Under the pieces are notes generated by a model. The model saw only the letters and a list, made by a program, of their open reading frames with translations, made no database searches and was not told the origin of the DNA. A stretch of DNA of 64,000 bases from Lamellibrachia columna (taxonomy: Eukaryota > Annelida > Polychaeta > Sabellida > Siboglinidae): NCBI GenBank assembly GCA_963662155.1, contig OY759263.1, positions 12,106,053-12,170,052 of the forward strand, read 5' to 3'. The position numbers and the translations under genes are program-made. This document shows, in pieces, positions 37,831 through 49,328 of this stretch. How positions within the stretch are numbered: position 1 is the stretch's first letter; the number at the start of each line of letters is the position of its first letter.

Positions 37831-38395
37831 GGATGGGTGTTCCAGAGGCGAAGGTAAGGATGGTCGAAGGCGCATATGAAGGGACGAAAGGTAGAGTGGT
37901 GTGCGGACCGGGAATATCGAATCGAAGGAATTCAGGGTGAACGTCGGCCTGAGACAGGGGAGTGTCCTAAACCCACTGTTATTCATCGTTGTATTGGAGA
38001 TGGTCAGCAGCAGAACAAGTGCGAGGGACATTCTCCGCAAGTTGATACAGGAGATGACTTGGCAGTAGTAGCGGACAGTGAGACAGACCTTAAAGAACGG
38101 TTGGTAGAGTGGAAGGAAATCTTTGACATACATGAACTGAGAGCAAGTCTAGAGAAGACGTAGTTGCTTTTGTTCGGGCAGCAGAAATAATATCTAGATA
38201 TAATACTGGATGGGAAGAAACTGAAACAACGAAGACAGAAATTCGCAGGAGAATGCAAGTTGGAGGGGGTACGAAGAGAGCGGACGCGCTTAGAATGGAG
38301 GGTGGAAGGCGAAGAGGAAGACCGATACTGAGATGGGAGGATTGCTTGAAGAGTGATTTGGCGTGAGTGGTAGAGGAATTTAGAATGAGGGCGAG
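37830..38395 (+). mobile_element. Second LINE relic fused to the CR1 relic (copy 1)
   Basis: Abrupt switch to another LINE: EAKVRMVEGAYEGTKGRVV, then LRQGxxLNPLLFIVVLEMV (clearer in copy 2), DDLAVVADSETDLKERLVEW, EIFDIHELRASLEKT and an AGGGTKRADALRMEGGRRRG-like end. The motif C tyrosine position is altered (GDDLAVVA). The CR1-to-second-LINE junction is shared by both duplication copies, so the chimera predates the duplication. Confidence 0.65.
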
Positions 38396-40600
38396 GGATG
38401 GGGGTGTGGAGTTGCTTTTTAAAGAAATTGTATCTTTTTTTTACAAAGAAAAGAACCCTTTTGGGTCTTTGCCCCCAGTATTTTATCATTTTGTGGAATA
38501 ATTTGACCTTTTTGATAAGGATCTTGCTTCCAGATTGTTGCCCTTTTATGAAAATAATTAGTTTTGTCATTTTAGGAACGTTATGTTAATAACAGTATGT
38601 CCAGAATGAATGGTGACCTTTGTTACCACGAAAGCCCCTTTGGAAACCTTCCCCATTTGAGGAAAAGGTTGCCCTTTTTATGAAGAAAATGATTTTTTCG
38701 GGCATTTACTCCCAGATAGTTATCTTTTTTTTAATGAAAAATTGCTATTTGAAATTTGATGACTTTCCTGTAAAACCTGTCTTTTTAAAGAACTTTGTCT
38801 ACCATGAAACACATGCTCTTTTTGCATATTTTCGCAGTAGATTACTGCCCCTTTTGACAAAGACTGATCCCAGCTAATTAATAAATTGCCAATTTAAAGA
38901 TAATGTTCCCATTTGACAGTTTAAGGTGCCTTTCCACGACTTTGACCCCAGCTCAAATTCCCTTGAAATGCTCTAGTACAGCTTTGCAAAGAATCAGTAT
39001 ACAGTGTGTAAGTACACACTATGCTTATCAAGCGGGCTAAAGCAAAAAAAAATTTCGTTTGCAAATACTAGTATCAATACTCAACGACAATCACAGTAAA
39101 AATATAGTGTTATTACAAGGTTATCTAGACGCTTAACAGTTATGCCTGCATTATTTGCGATGTCTCTTTGAGTCAGGCTACGTGCGTATGTTTGTAATCC
39201 ACTATTCACATTAATCGGGGTTTTGCTTAGGCCTACAGACTGAACATTTTAGAGGTATGTCGGGACATTTATGACGGAGAGTATTGAAATATACATAAAG
39301 TTAAGTGTGGTAGCGCCTGCGTGTTTATCTATCACCTAGTCGTCTGGAGTATGATAGTCCTTCACCACACGACTCCATTGGTGTCTGTCATGCATAGATT
39401 TTTTGGGGGAATTGTTACCCCGAATTCAGATTCACTTGTTTTAGAGATGTTGAGTGTTTTGCGTAATAGTCGTGTGTTTTCTCCCCGGTACGAAGGACAC
39501 CCACTTATTATGAATGACAAACCACCGTCTCAGAATCTCCAACACCCACCGTCACATACCCACCTCATCAATGTACATATAGTTAGTACACTTGTCATGT
39601 GTGTAACATATTGTGTATCCGTATGATTTGATGCAGGCAACTCGCTGTTACCATCGGAAGCTCATTTTAGCTAGGGGCGCTTCGGCATCATATCCTTATT
39701 ATTGATCTTTGTGAAATAAATGAAATGCCATTTTACTCACACACGCATGTGTTCTAGTTATTACAGATATCTAATTTATAGAAACGAGCTCAGGTTGCAC
39801 GTCAGTTTATAATAGCTATTTCGGTCTGGTTTATTTGGGAGTTTCAATGTAATGACACAAGAGGCAGGTTTGCGAAATACCCACCTACCTACACTATCTC
39901 AGTCCAATCCACACTATGTGGAATACAGTGAGCAATAATATGATATTTCATTGAGTGTCGGGGGCTGCATTTGTACAGTTTCCAATATTGTCACAAATGC
40001 CAAGATCAATAAATCGCACAACATCAATAACCAATTCAGAGTTGCAGATACATAGAATACATTGTGCTGGATCAATGCCATAATAATATTGTACAATAAT
40101 ATTATATTCAATATAATGATGTGAATTACTTTAGTTGCGGCTAGACATCTCTCTCCCCTCACCCTCCAGGCTGGGTGCATTTGTAATGTTAGACGCAGGG
40201 GTGTCTACTAAACAACATGCTAATTAATTGAATCCTCATAATTAGGGTAATTAACCCTGCTGTGTATATTGATATCATGTTCAGACATTTCAGTGTATAC
40301 TTAATTCAGGATAATTTATTAGGCCCCAGCATTTTATAACAACAGGTCCCCCTGTTCCCAGGATTTCTGGCAAATTTCGAGCAATTTTACCTCCTTTTGT
40401 TCAGAAATCTGTAGAAAAAACTATTTGACAACAGTTAATTGTATGGAAATAAAATAACCAATATTTGGCTAAAACACGATGTAACACGTCTCGGCATTGC
40501 GGACAGTCTTACACTTATTCGACGATTACTTGAAATGGCTAACGCTATCTCAAAACAAACGTCATTCTAACCGCTCGATAATTAGCATTCGTTTCCTGGT
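38396..40600. other. Intergenic or intronic DNA upstream of receptor copy 1
   Basis: 38410-38960 holds the periodic degenerate repeat; the remainder has no recognised feature. It is collinear with 51830-54040 apart from small indels: copy 2 has about 46 bp extra near 52910-52960 and 13 bp extra near 53060. Confidence 0.5.
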
Positions 40601-40624
40601 TCCAGATTGACCGTTAGTGTCGCC

Positions 40625-43261
40625 ATGACGTCGAAGTTACTCTGCATCACTTCTTTGTTCGCACTTTCGACAACACTGTTCTGCCATCGCTGCGATGAGT
40701 CGCACTCTCCACGGGACGTCAACAAGTTTGCGTTCGACTGTAGCTCACGTAATATCACGCGGCTTCCTGTAAACGTGTCGAGTCGAGCAACTCAGCTGAA
40801 TCTCGCATATAACAACATTGCAATTGTTCCGCAAAATGCCTTCCGACATCTGCCAAACCTGACTAAATTGGACTTATCGGATAATAGAATTAGCATTTTG
40901 CAGAAGAATTGTTTCGCCGGACTTGTACACTTGCGGCAGTTGATTCTACCGAGCAACAAACTAGACCCGAGCCGTCTTCCGAGCGAAACCTTTGCATGCC
41001 TGCCTGCTCTACAGCTTCTAGCTATTTCACGTCAAAAAAGCGCTGATGAATACCCTGAGGCTCTATTAGAAACACTGACTGAACTAACAACACTTTCTGT
41101 GACAGTTCAGCAGGTCGATTTGCCGGAAATTTACGGCCGTCTACCAAAGCTAACCACCCTCGTTTTAGAGGGAGTTCATGATGATGAAACATCAAATTTG
41201 AGGATAATAAAGATGAATACATTTGCCGCCCTCCGCAATTCGAATGTTTCATCTTTGAGGATACGACATGCATTGCTCGACACCATCGAACACGGCGCCT
41301 TCTCTAACTTCAAGAATTTGCGGGTCTTGAATCTCTGTTGTAACTATTACCTAAACGAAAGTCAAGTGGTACACTCGCTCGGACAATCCCAGAACACTAG
41401 CATTGACACCGTAATTCTGGACGGCACGAGCAGAATACAGACAGATTGGGAATCCAAACGTTATGATATTAATTATTTCTGCGATGGTGGTAAATTTTGG
41501 AATAATGTGAAACGACTTAGCTTGCGAAGTGTGAGGTTGAAAACTTTCATCCCACGAGATGCTAATTGCCTCTCTGGACTACAGGAAATCTACGTCGACT
41601 ACAACCCACTGACATTTGCCACAACCATGCAGCCAAAGTTGGCGCAATACTTCGTCAAGTTACAGAAAATATTTATCACTTATTCTAATGTTCCTGGAGC
41701 TGGCTTCATATACAAATATTGCCGCACGGAAGGTAGAAAGCTCTTCCTCACTGAAGACTATATCCCAAGGTATCCCCAGTTGTTTCCGGTGGTTAATTCA
41801 AGTGCTCTACAATCGACTTCCAAGTTACAAACACGCCCGGTTGACTATTATATACCGCCTTCAATCAACTTCATAGATGCCGGAGGTTCTAACGTGAAGG
41901 TTACATCACATAATTCCGAGGTGTTGTCGTTCAATCGTGACAACAATGTTTTGTTCCTCAACGTATCCAATACACATTCACTTGGACGTGTCGACGGTCT
42001 TCTTGTCGGCTTGACGCAGCTTCACATTCTTGATGCTAGTTACGGTATCGTCGAGACCATCCATCCGGAATTTCACAAACATTTGCCATTTCTTCGCGTG
42101 TTAAACCAGTCACACAACAACTTGGGGAGAGCAGATAATGATTTCACAGCAATTTTTAGTTTCGCTCAGCGAATTGAAAATATTGACCTATCGGGCAACG
42201 ACTTGAAATATATGAACAGAGACGCATTTTCGAAACTTATCAAACTAAAACAGATCAAATTAGAAAGCAACGCCTTCAGACATTTCGATGTTCAACTCGT
42301 CAATTTGGTGTCTCTCGAATTGCTCGACATCTCTGAAAACCGTTTGCCATTTCTGGCCGCCAGTTTCATGACGGAATTGGACAAGTTTAACGGAATCGCA
42401 ACGTTCGCGTTTGACATGCGACGCAACCCGTTAACATGTTATTGTGACTCTATCCCATTCATTCGCTGGCTGCACACTACTGGAGTTAATGTTGTTGACA
42501 GGATGGAAATGACGTGCTTGTTTCGAAACACTTCTAAGCGGATCGTGGATATACCTTTAAGCAACCTGGAGAACGAATGCTACGGCACTTTTCTTTCACG
42601 TGCGTGGACTCGCGGTCTCATTGGAGCGGGAACAGTAACTGTCTTCATATGTTTATTGTTAGCCTTGTTCTTTATCTCTTATCGATTTTCATGTTGTAAG
42701 TTAAGAAGAAGCCAAATGTTGTACGATGCTGCAGTGCTGTACGACGAATATAATGATTATGTGAGAGAATGGATCGAGACTGATCTAATCGTAAGAGCGG
42801 AGACTCAATGGAAACTGAAGCTGTTGGTCTTGGGTCGTCAATGCGATGATAATGACCGTGAAACATTGGCTGCTCAAATTGCAAAAAGTGATAAACTTAT
42901 CATTTGTCTAACGCAAACGGTATTGGAAATCCCCGAAATATTGGAACAATTTCGAATTGATTTTACCGGGAGCAGACCACATCATAAATATATTTTCTTA
43001 CGATTTGAGAGTTTCCGAATCCCGGAAGAATGGAAAATTGTTTTAAAGAAATTGATTTTGCAAAGTTCAGCACTTCGGCTGAACTGGGATAAGACAAGGG
43101 AGAATGTGTTTTGGCCTATTTTACATCGCTACCTGCAAAAAGACACTAACTTCTATAGGTGCCGTCCTGTAAGTAATCGACGTATCAAGCCGTGGCCAGA
43201 ATATTCGTACCTAGAATTAGAACAACAAGATAATCACATAGAGTTGGACGAATTCAGTTGA
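40625..43261 (+). CDS. Toll-like receptor (LRR-TM-TIR), copy 1, intact single-exon CDS
   Basis: Seen: 878 codons from an ATG with GCC before it; the frame stays open 18 bp upstream but without an ATG. Signal peptide about 1-22, N-terminal Cys region, LRRs from about residue 50 (LNLAYNNIAIVPQNAF, LTKLDLSDNRISIL) to about 590, LRRCT (NPLTCYCDSIPFIRWL, about 601), one membrane helix (about 663-687), TIR-like domain about 699-840 with box 1 YDAAVLY, a degenerate box 2 (LVLGRQCDDND) and box 3 FW (about 828), then an acidic tail. Known: TLRs sense microbial or endogenous ligands and signal through TIR-TIR contacts at plasma or endosomal membranes. AATAAA at 43308-43313 may be the poly(A) signal. 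Paralogue at 54062-56701. Confidence 0.92.
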   Translation: MTSKLLCITSLFALSTTLFCHRCDESHSPRDVNKFAFDCSSRNITRLPVNVSSRATQLNLAYNNIAIVPQNAFRHLPNLTKLDLSDNRISILQKNCFAGLVHLRQLILPSNKLDPSRLPSETFACLPALQLLAISRQKSADEYPEALLETLTELTTLSVTVQQVDLPEIYGRLPKLTTLVLEGVHDDETSNLRIIKMNTFAALRNSNVSSLRIRHALLDTIEHGAFSNFKNLRVLNLCCNYYLNESQVVHSLGQSQNTSIDTVILDGTSRIQTDWESKRYDINYFCDGGKFWNNVKRLSLRSVRLKTFIPRDANCLSGLQEIYVDYNPLTFATTMQPKLAQYFVKLQKIFITYSNVPGAGFIYKYCRTEGRKLFLTEDYIPRYPQLFPVVNSSALQSTSKLQTRPVDYYIPPSINFIDAGGSNVKVTSHNSEVLSFNRDNNVLFLNVSNTHSLGRVDGLLVGLTQLHILDASYGIVETIHPEFHKHLPFLRVLNQSHNNLGRADNDFTAIFSFAQRIENIDLSGNDLKYMNRDAFSKLIKLKQIKLESNAFRHFDVQLVNLVSLELLDISENRLPFLAASFMTELDKFNGIATFAFDMRRNPLTCYCDSIPFIRWLHTTGVNVVDRMEMTCLFRNTSKRIVDIPLSNLENECYGTFLSRAWTRGLIGAGTVTVFICLLLALFFISYRFSCCKLRRSQMLYDAAVLYDEYNDYVREWIETDLIVRAETQWKLKLLVLGRQCDDNDRETLAAQIAKSDKLIICLTQTVLEIPEILEQFRIDFTGSRPHHKYIFLRFESFRIPEEWKIVLKKLILQSSALRLNWDKTRENVFWPILHRYLQKDTNFYRCRPVSNRRIKPWPEYSYLELEQQDNHIELDEFS

Positions 43262-44190
43262 AAGTTCCACATGTTGCGGTTGTTAGTGCGTGCTACCTAT
43301 GGATGGTAATAAATGAAGTGCGCGTGCGAATGTGGCTGCGTGCGTGCGTGAGTGCGTGTGCGTGTGATTATTATGTCTCACACACTTCGTTTGAAAGAAA
43401 ATATACTTGTCGTTTGCAACAGCCGCAAATGAGCGTTGGTATCAACTAAGCAAATTATAACAAGATTGCTATTTAATGCAACTAACCACACATTAGGGCA
43501 GTCCGTAATAATTAATGCATCTGAATGTCTCTCCTTCTGCTTGTCATAGTTACGTTTAGACATGTGTTTGATGTATGTCATTATTTTCTTCTGGGAATAA
43601 AACATTTAATTTATGTGATATATTTATACGCTCTGTTTTCAAATACAAACAAATATTATGAGATGAAGCAACTTGTGTGTGACTGAATGTTTTAAAGAGA
43701 GGGTGGGGAAAGGCATTGAGCCCAAATCTGGTAGTGCGTAGGGTGGTGCAGATGTCAGTGCATGCGTAAGTGGGTGGGTGACTGGGTGGTGTGTGTGGGG
43801 GGGGGGTAGGGGGCAGTGGACGGCGTATTTCAAGCACATGCCCGTCCCATTACCGCAGGCCAAAATTGGAAAGGCCGCTAATATGTAGGTTTGAAAATGA
43901 GCAATTCGTCCAATTTATTTTGGAGGGTGAATTTAGATTTAATTGCCACTATGCACACCGCATTAAATGTAATATGCCTGCAGCATAGGGTGCACAGTCA
44001 AAATAAATAGTCTGTCTGGATAATTACATCAGATTTAATGATTGTAAAAAAACGGGAGCATCAAAAATTCTTAAACTTCTTACCTGCCGTTGTCATCATC
44101 TCATTGACATGCTGATCGAGTTTAGTTAAAGTATCATATTTCTAATTCATTTAAAATGCCTGAACGTGCCATACCCGTCATTTTTGTTTA
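43262..44190. other. 3' UTR and 3' flank of receptor copy 1
   Basis: Contains AATAAA (43308-43313), a second AATAAA near 43597, GTGCGTGC-rich and G-rich runs (43795-43807) and blocks found reversed at 22.2-22.9 and 63.4-63.8 kb. No exon except the conserved block described next. Confidence 0.6.
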
Positions 44191-44650
44191 CCAATTTCTG
44201 CACGAATTACGCACACGTGCCTTGTGGCGAAACAATTGCCAAAAATCCTTCCGCCTATTGAAATCATCTAAAAATTCAAAGTTACATTGCCAACATGTTC
44301 CACCAGCAAACAGCAAAGTTGCCGATATGCCTAGCTCAAATGCAGATATGTCAGATGATATGATTTTTTGAAATTACACATATCTAAAATTATTGTGCCC
44401 TACATTCGGTGTACTGGGGGGTACTGGCCGCCGGCGCTTGTTCATCAGTCGTACCGCCTGAAGCGCTCTTATCACGCTTCTTGGCCCGCCCCTGCGCCGT
44501 CGATTGTTTCAACATGATCTGGAACCCAGCATCAATTAACCCACTATCACCACCAGTAGAATGCCCATATGGTGCAGAATTGCATGAAATAATGGCTGTG
44601 CCTGATGCATAATTGCAAACCCAGGTCTTGTTCACAGATAGTAGGAACAA
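44190..44650 (-). CDS. Conserved unrecognised ORF block in receptor 3' flank (copy 1)
   Basis: Two minus-strand frames. The first (44390-44650) reads IDAGFQIMLKQSTAQGRAKK, RDKSASGGTTDEQAPAAS and ends ECRAQ-stop. The second (about 44195-44360) reads ISAFELGISATLLFAGGTCW with CWQC, FLDDFNRRKDFWQLF and CRNW-stop. Copy 2 has an AT-hook-like GRPKKRDK in the first frame, and a third, inverted copy lies at 58718-59160. In copy 1 about 35 bp are lost before the ECRAQ end. A donor-like CAGGTAAG follows on the minus strand near 44085. I do not recognise the protein; a mobile element or a gene relic are both possible. Confidence 0.35.
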
Positions 44651-44659
44651 AGCACTACG

Positions 44660-45145
44660 TTATTGCAGTGTATTGGTCAAGTGAATTGTTTGCCTATAAA
44701 GCTTGAAACGTGTGGCCAATGAATAGATAATCATTTCTGTTAAGCCAAGAATGTTCCAAATTATATAAATTCTTATCATCAGTCTGAATTCTTTAATAAA
44801 ATTGTCCTATTTTGCATTAATAAAATGTTTCTATTATTATTTGGCAAATACAGCTGCAGTCTACTACTACACCCAGGGAAATATTTTGCCTGACAGTATA
44901 TCGTGGACCGCATAGGAAAACCTCATCAGGCCTCCTCATTATATAGCATTGTAAAAACAAATTAACTAAAGTATAAATCATAAAATCACAACAGCCTAAT
45001 CCATGAACATATTTGTGCTGACCCTAGCGGATGTACCTACATCAATTATGCAGTAAGTTAGCCCAAGCCAAGTTGATTAGCTTGTAGTGATTTTGGCCTG
45101 GCCCATACGAATAGTTGTATTTTGACCCTGGCCTCAATAAGGGTT
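44660..45145. other. Right end of duplication copy 1, no gene
   Basis: AT-rich sequence, collinear with 58130-58617. The duplication ends at GGGTT (45145). Confidence 0.6.
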
Positions 45146-45146
45146 A

Positions 45147-45690
45147 TCAGGCATGGCCCGTTTTCACCCTAATTAGCTGCCTCTTAGCCGTGCAAACAAA
45201 GGGCAAAGCCAAGAGGCCGACCCTGCTTGCCTGGCTAATTATGGGAGCCGTCATTATTATAAAGAAAATATTTTTAATCGACTGAGACGAGCTTACTGCG
45301 AAGGAAAAGTAATACCGTTTTAGGCCAGCATCGATGAGGTGTACCCCATCCAACAGCAATGACGGTAGCTTGGTCGGAATTCGCTGATGCTTGACCACAT
45401 CTATGTTATTTTCGATGGCGCACAAACGATTTAGGGAGGCATTAAACAGCTCAACTTTTGCTAAGAATTATAGCGTCTTAGCCCGAAAACGACCGGGTTC
45501 CCTAGGAAGCACTGGACAAAACAGTAATGTTGTTTACCCCGTAATCATGTTCGCAGCGCCTCGCCAACTGAAAACAGGTCTCGAGCCTGTTTTGCGGCGT
45601 CGGCCATTGTCGAATCTAGGTCATTCGTGCCTATTTCGAGGATCAACAAACATGGACGATGCTCTGCTAGTTTGTCGAACAAGCCATGTA
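45147..45690 (-). pseudogene. SGNH-hydrolase-like (GDSL esterase-type) pseudogene
   Basis: Seen on the minus strand: LAEHRPCLLILEIGTNDLDS (GxND block, about 45618-45640), VLPREPGRFRAKTL (about 45500), AKVELFNASLNRLCAIENN and finally LPSLLLDGVHLIDAGLKRYY (DGVHL block with the catalytic Asp and His, 45330-45350). The order and spacing match SGNH esterases. At least two stops and one frameshift separate the blocks. The serine (GDS) block was not found. Such domains occur both in CR1 ORF1 and in stand-alone invertebrate proteins, so either origin is possible. The 3' end lies 2 bp from the right border of duplication copy 1. Confidence 0.55.
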
Positions 45691-45914
45691 TACTGCCAAG
45701 TTTCGGTATAGTGGCGCCACCCTTACACTAGAAATAGCATTTGGTGCATCCTGCATTGAACTCAAAGTTATGTTTGTTGGTTTTTTGCCACGAACCTCTG
45801 CAAACGGCTCATATAGCTATGACCAGCAATTAGCACATTCTGCGATACCAATTTCCAGGAAGAGAGGGGTGACAGGTTGCTATTAAATAGTGCCCTAGCG
45901 AGACGTTAGAGGCT

Positions 45915-46470
<556 letters not shown>

Positions 46471-46564
46471 TTCAGAAAGAAAAGGTAATGATCTCACGAG
46501 CGTGCTCTGAAAAAACAACAGGATATTTACATAAGGCTGCCATACACGTATGTTGTCCAATACA

Positions 46565-46794
<230 letters not shown>

Positions 46795-47060
46795 TATTCA
46801 CACATACATATACCAATAAACCCACCATTGCACGACACTCATTAATCTACCCATCAATTGAACCCTCAATCCAACAACTAGTGTCCTGCACGTGCCGCGC
46901 TTTAGACCTTTGCCTTGACGGGGCCTCTAATAAATTTATCGGGCCGGGCCTGGTTTGGACTTGTACGGGCCCGGGCTTGATGTGAATAGGCCTGGGCCGG
47001 GCCTGGACCAAATAAAAACCAGGCTTTGTCATACATGCACACACACACGGACGCACGCAT
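46795..47060. repeat. GGGCC-rich interspersed repeat
   Basis: Contains TAATCTACCCATCAATTGAA, GGGGCCTCTAATAAATTTAT and GGGCCGGGCCTGG before a CA-rich run. The same succession is found at 62040-62250 and, reversed, at 59690-60060. Confidence 0.75.
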
Positions 47061-47227
47061 ACGCACACGCACGCACTCACGAACACGCACAAAATATCAT
47101 AAAATAGCAGCGAATCCTCATAGCGACATAAACAAAGGGAACTTTGAGGAATATCAAACTTTTCGCACATCACACCTCGGCCTTGGGCCGTAGTTGGCGT
47201 ACGCGTGCAGAACTTTTAATTTATCGA

Positions 47228-47372
47228 CTTTTTCGTTCAGTCAAAGCTTATTCTTTCACAGTCTAAGCTTATTCGTTCACAGTCTAAGCTTATCTGTCTA
47301 CATTCTAAGCTTTTTCGTTCACATTCTAAGCTTATTATTTCACAGTCTAAGCTTATTCGTTCACAAGTTGAG
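47228..47372. repeat. 21-bp minisatellite (GTCTAAGCTTATTCG core), about 7 units
   Basis: AAGCTT-containing units of about 21 bp. Same family as 28170-28240 and 48342-48392. Confidence 0.88.
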
Positions 47373-47577
47373 GTTACGGGTAAATACATGCGATTCGGTA
47401 AGTTTTTTATGTACGCAAATTATCGATCGGGGCACTGGTGCGTTCACGAATGTCTTGTAGTCAGAATGTCATGTAGTTAGTAAGTAAAATGTAAGTATGA
47501 GTAAGATGTGCAATATCACCGGATGGTGAATCCAGGCACGTGATATGAGTGTGATACTGACGCTCTTCTATAGTTTA
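47373..47577. other. Short unassigned stretch
   Basis: Matches 48393-48600 (GATCGGGGCACTGG, AATATCACCGGATG), so it belongs to the same locally duplicated block. Confidence 0.6.
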
Positions 47578-48335
47578 CATCATTTCAACTACTACAAAGC
47601 CATAACGGGCTGCAATATACCAACACGTATGCCAACAAATGTATCCATTCCATGAAACATCATAGTGGGCTACCTGACAGAAACACTCGTAAACAGCCTG
47701 CAGCCATTTGCACGCACCTCTCAATTTAGCAGTGGTTATTGTATAGAGGTCGACGCGGCTCGCTGCACTCGTAGCGAGGCGACAATGGCTGTGCCTGTAA
47801 GGGGTCAGTTCAGAACGTAGTTGAACCGATAGGTTTCTATGAGTCATGTGACACAGCACACGCGGACGAACTTCGTGTTGTTGCTGGCAACGAGCACATC
47901 GACAGTCGATCAGATCGCGCTCACGTGAGTGCTCGTTGTTCGTTGCGCGTGCATCAAATATATATTTCCTTATACCCTGGAGTGTCGTGGGTAAGTAAGA
48001 CGTGATAGGTTGTAATCAAGAATGTAGTATTTGAAGCTACACGTTTACCAGCCTGTGGGTGTGCGCGTGTAGGTATATATTTAGCCGGCTATTAGTCTCG
48101 TTTGTAGCATGGTTTCGCTTACTGGCATACGGTATGAAGTAGCCCGTTGTGATTTTGTAGCAGTCATTAATGGCATGTTTCAGCTTCTTTTTCTAGGTAA
48201 CGACCCCCTTCAACTTGCTAAATATTTTGTGGTGTTGGAAGTGAGTCCCTGTGTGGGATATTATACCAGATAGAAGGGAACGACAGTTATTTGTGTCTCT
48301 TCCAAAAGACACGGGCAATGTCTGGTAAGCGAAAT
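47578..48335 (+). repeat. Partial head segment of the receptor unit
   Basis: Matches the first part of the duplication (35620-36360), including the putative 5' UTR exon and its GTGGGTAAGTAAG donor. It breaks off into the 21-bp minisatellite instead of continuing to LINE relics and a receptor. An aborted or deleted unit. Confidence 0.8.
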
Positions 48336-48700
48336 GTTTCATTCACAGTCTGAGCTTATCCTTTCACATTCTAAGCTTATTCGTTCACAAGTTGCGATTA
48401 GGGATAAAAACATGCACTTCGGTAATTTGTTATTTAAATTATCGATCGGGGCACTGGGTGTGTTCATGGTGTAGTTAGTAAATAAGATGTTAGTATTAGT
48501 GTAATGTGTAATATCACCGGATGTTGAATCCAGGAACGAGATATTAGTGTGATACTGGCGCTCTTCCATAGTTTCATAATTTTAGACGTTGGTTTTTAAT
48601 GGATGTTGGTTAAATGTAAACACCACACAATTGAGTGCACTCAGACATCTACATCATCAAAGCGCATGTACCTTTAATATACACCTAGGAAGAATATAGT
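48336..48700. other. Spacer before duplication copy 2
   Basis: Starts with two to three 21-bp units (48342-48392) and a block matching 47373-47577. No gene. Confidence 0.6.
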
Positions 48701-49099
48701 AATTAAAACAAAAACATAATGCTAAATTGCAGCTAAATATTAATACGTCAACACCACCCGCAGTCACGTCGACTGTAAGTATGGAATCAAGATATCGAAT
48801 GTTGTGTTGTGTTATTGCGCGACAGAATAACGACTTCATTAAACTAGCTTCACATTGTAAATCATGCCACAAACGACCACAAGCTTAACTGAGCCACCAA
48901 CGACTGTTACAAAATCATAGCGAGCTTCAATATACCAACACGTATGCCAACAAGCTTTGACATGCCATAAACGACTGCTACAAAATCATAGTGGGCTGCC
49001 TGGCAGAAACACGCCCAAATAACCTATTGTCATCTGCATGCAAATCTCAAGTTAGCAGTGGTTATTGTATAGAGGTCGACGCGGCTCGCTGCACTCATA

Positions 49100-49294
49100 G
49101 CGAGGCGACAATGGCTGTTGCCTTTTCAGTCGTCGAGATAAACAATGTCTTTCAACCAAGTATTATAGTACACGCGGACGAACTTCGTGTTGTTGCTGGC
49201 AACGAGGACATCGACAGTCGATCAGATCGCGCTCACCTGAGTGCTCGTTGTTCGTTGCGCGTGCATCAAATATACCTTTCCTTGTACCCTGGAG

Positions 49295-49328
<34 letters not shown>
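49100..49328 (+). promoter_or_regulatory. Candidate 5' UTR exon of receptor copy 2 with expanded donor
   Basis: Counterpart of 35830-36020. About 45 bp upstream of the exon patch (the GTGCCTGTAAGGGGTCAG part) are missing here. The donor is changed from GTGGGTAAGTAAG to GAGTGTAAG followed by tandem repeats, giving eight GTAA units (49296-49328). Each GTAAGT is a possible donor. Confidence 0.4.

Larger units (their letters stand above)
35389..45145 (+). repeat. Segmental duplication, copy 1 (about 9.8 kb)
   Basis: The segment from ATTAAAACAAAAACATAATG to GGCCTCAATAAGGGTT recurs in direct orientation at 48701-58617. The two differ by scattered substitutions and small indels (by eye a change every few tens of bases, fewer in the 3' half of the receptor). 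Contents in order: head segment, decayed LINE relics, receptor upstream DNA, receptor gene, 3' flank with a second conserved ORF. Confidence 0.95.

Noticed and set aside
40607..40624. Receptor start at TTG 40607 (and at 54044 in copy 2)
   Set aside because: Eukaryotic genes start at ATG. The ATG at 40625/54062 has a better context and directly begins a signal peptide. The upstream six codons follow an acceptor-like site.
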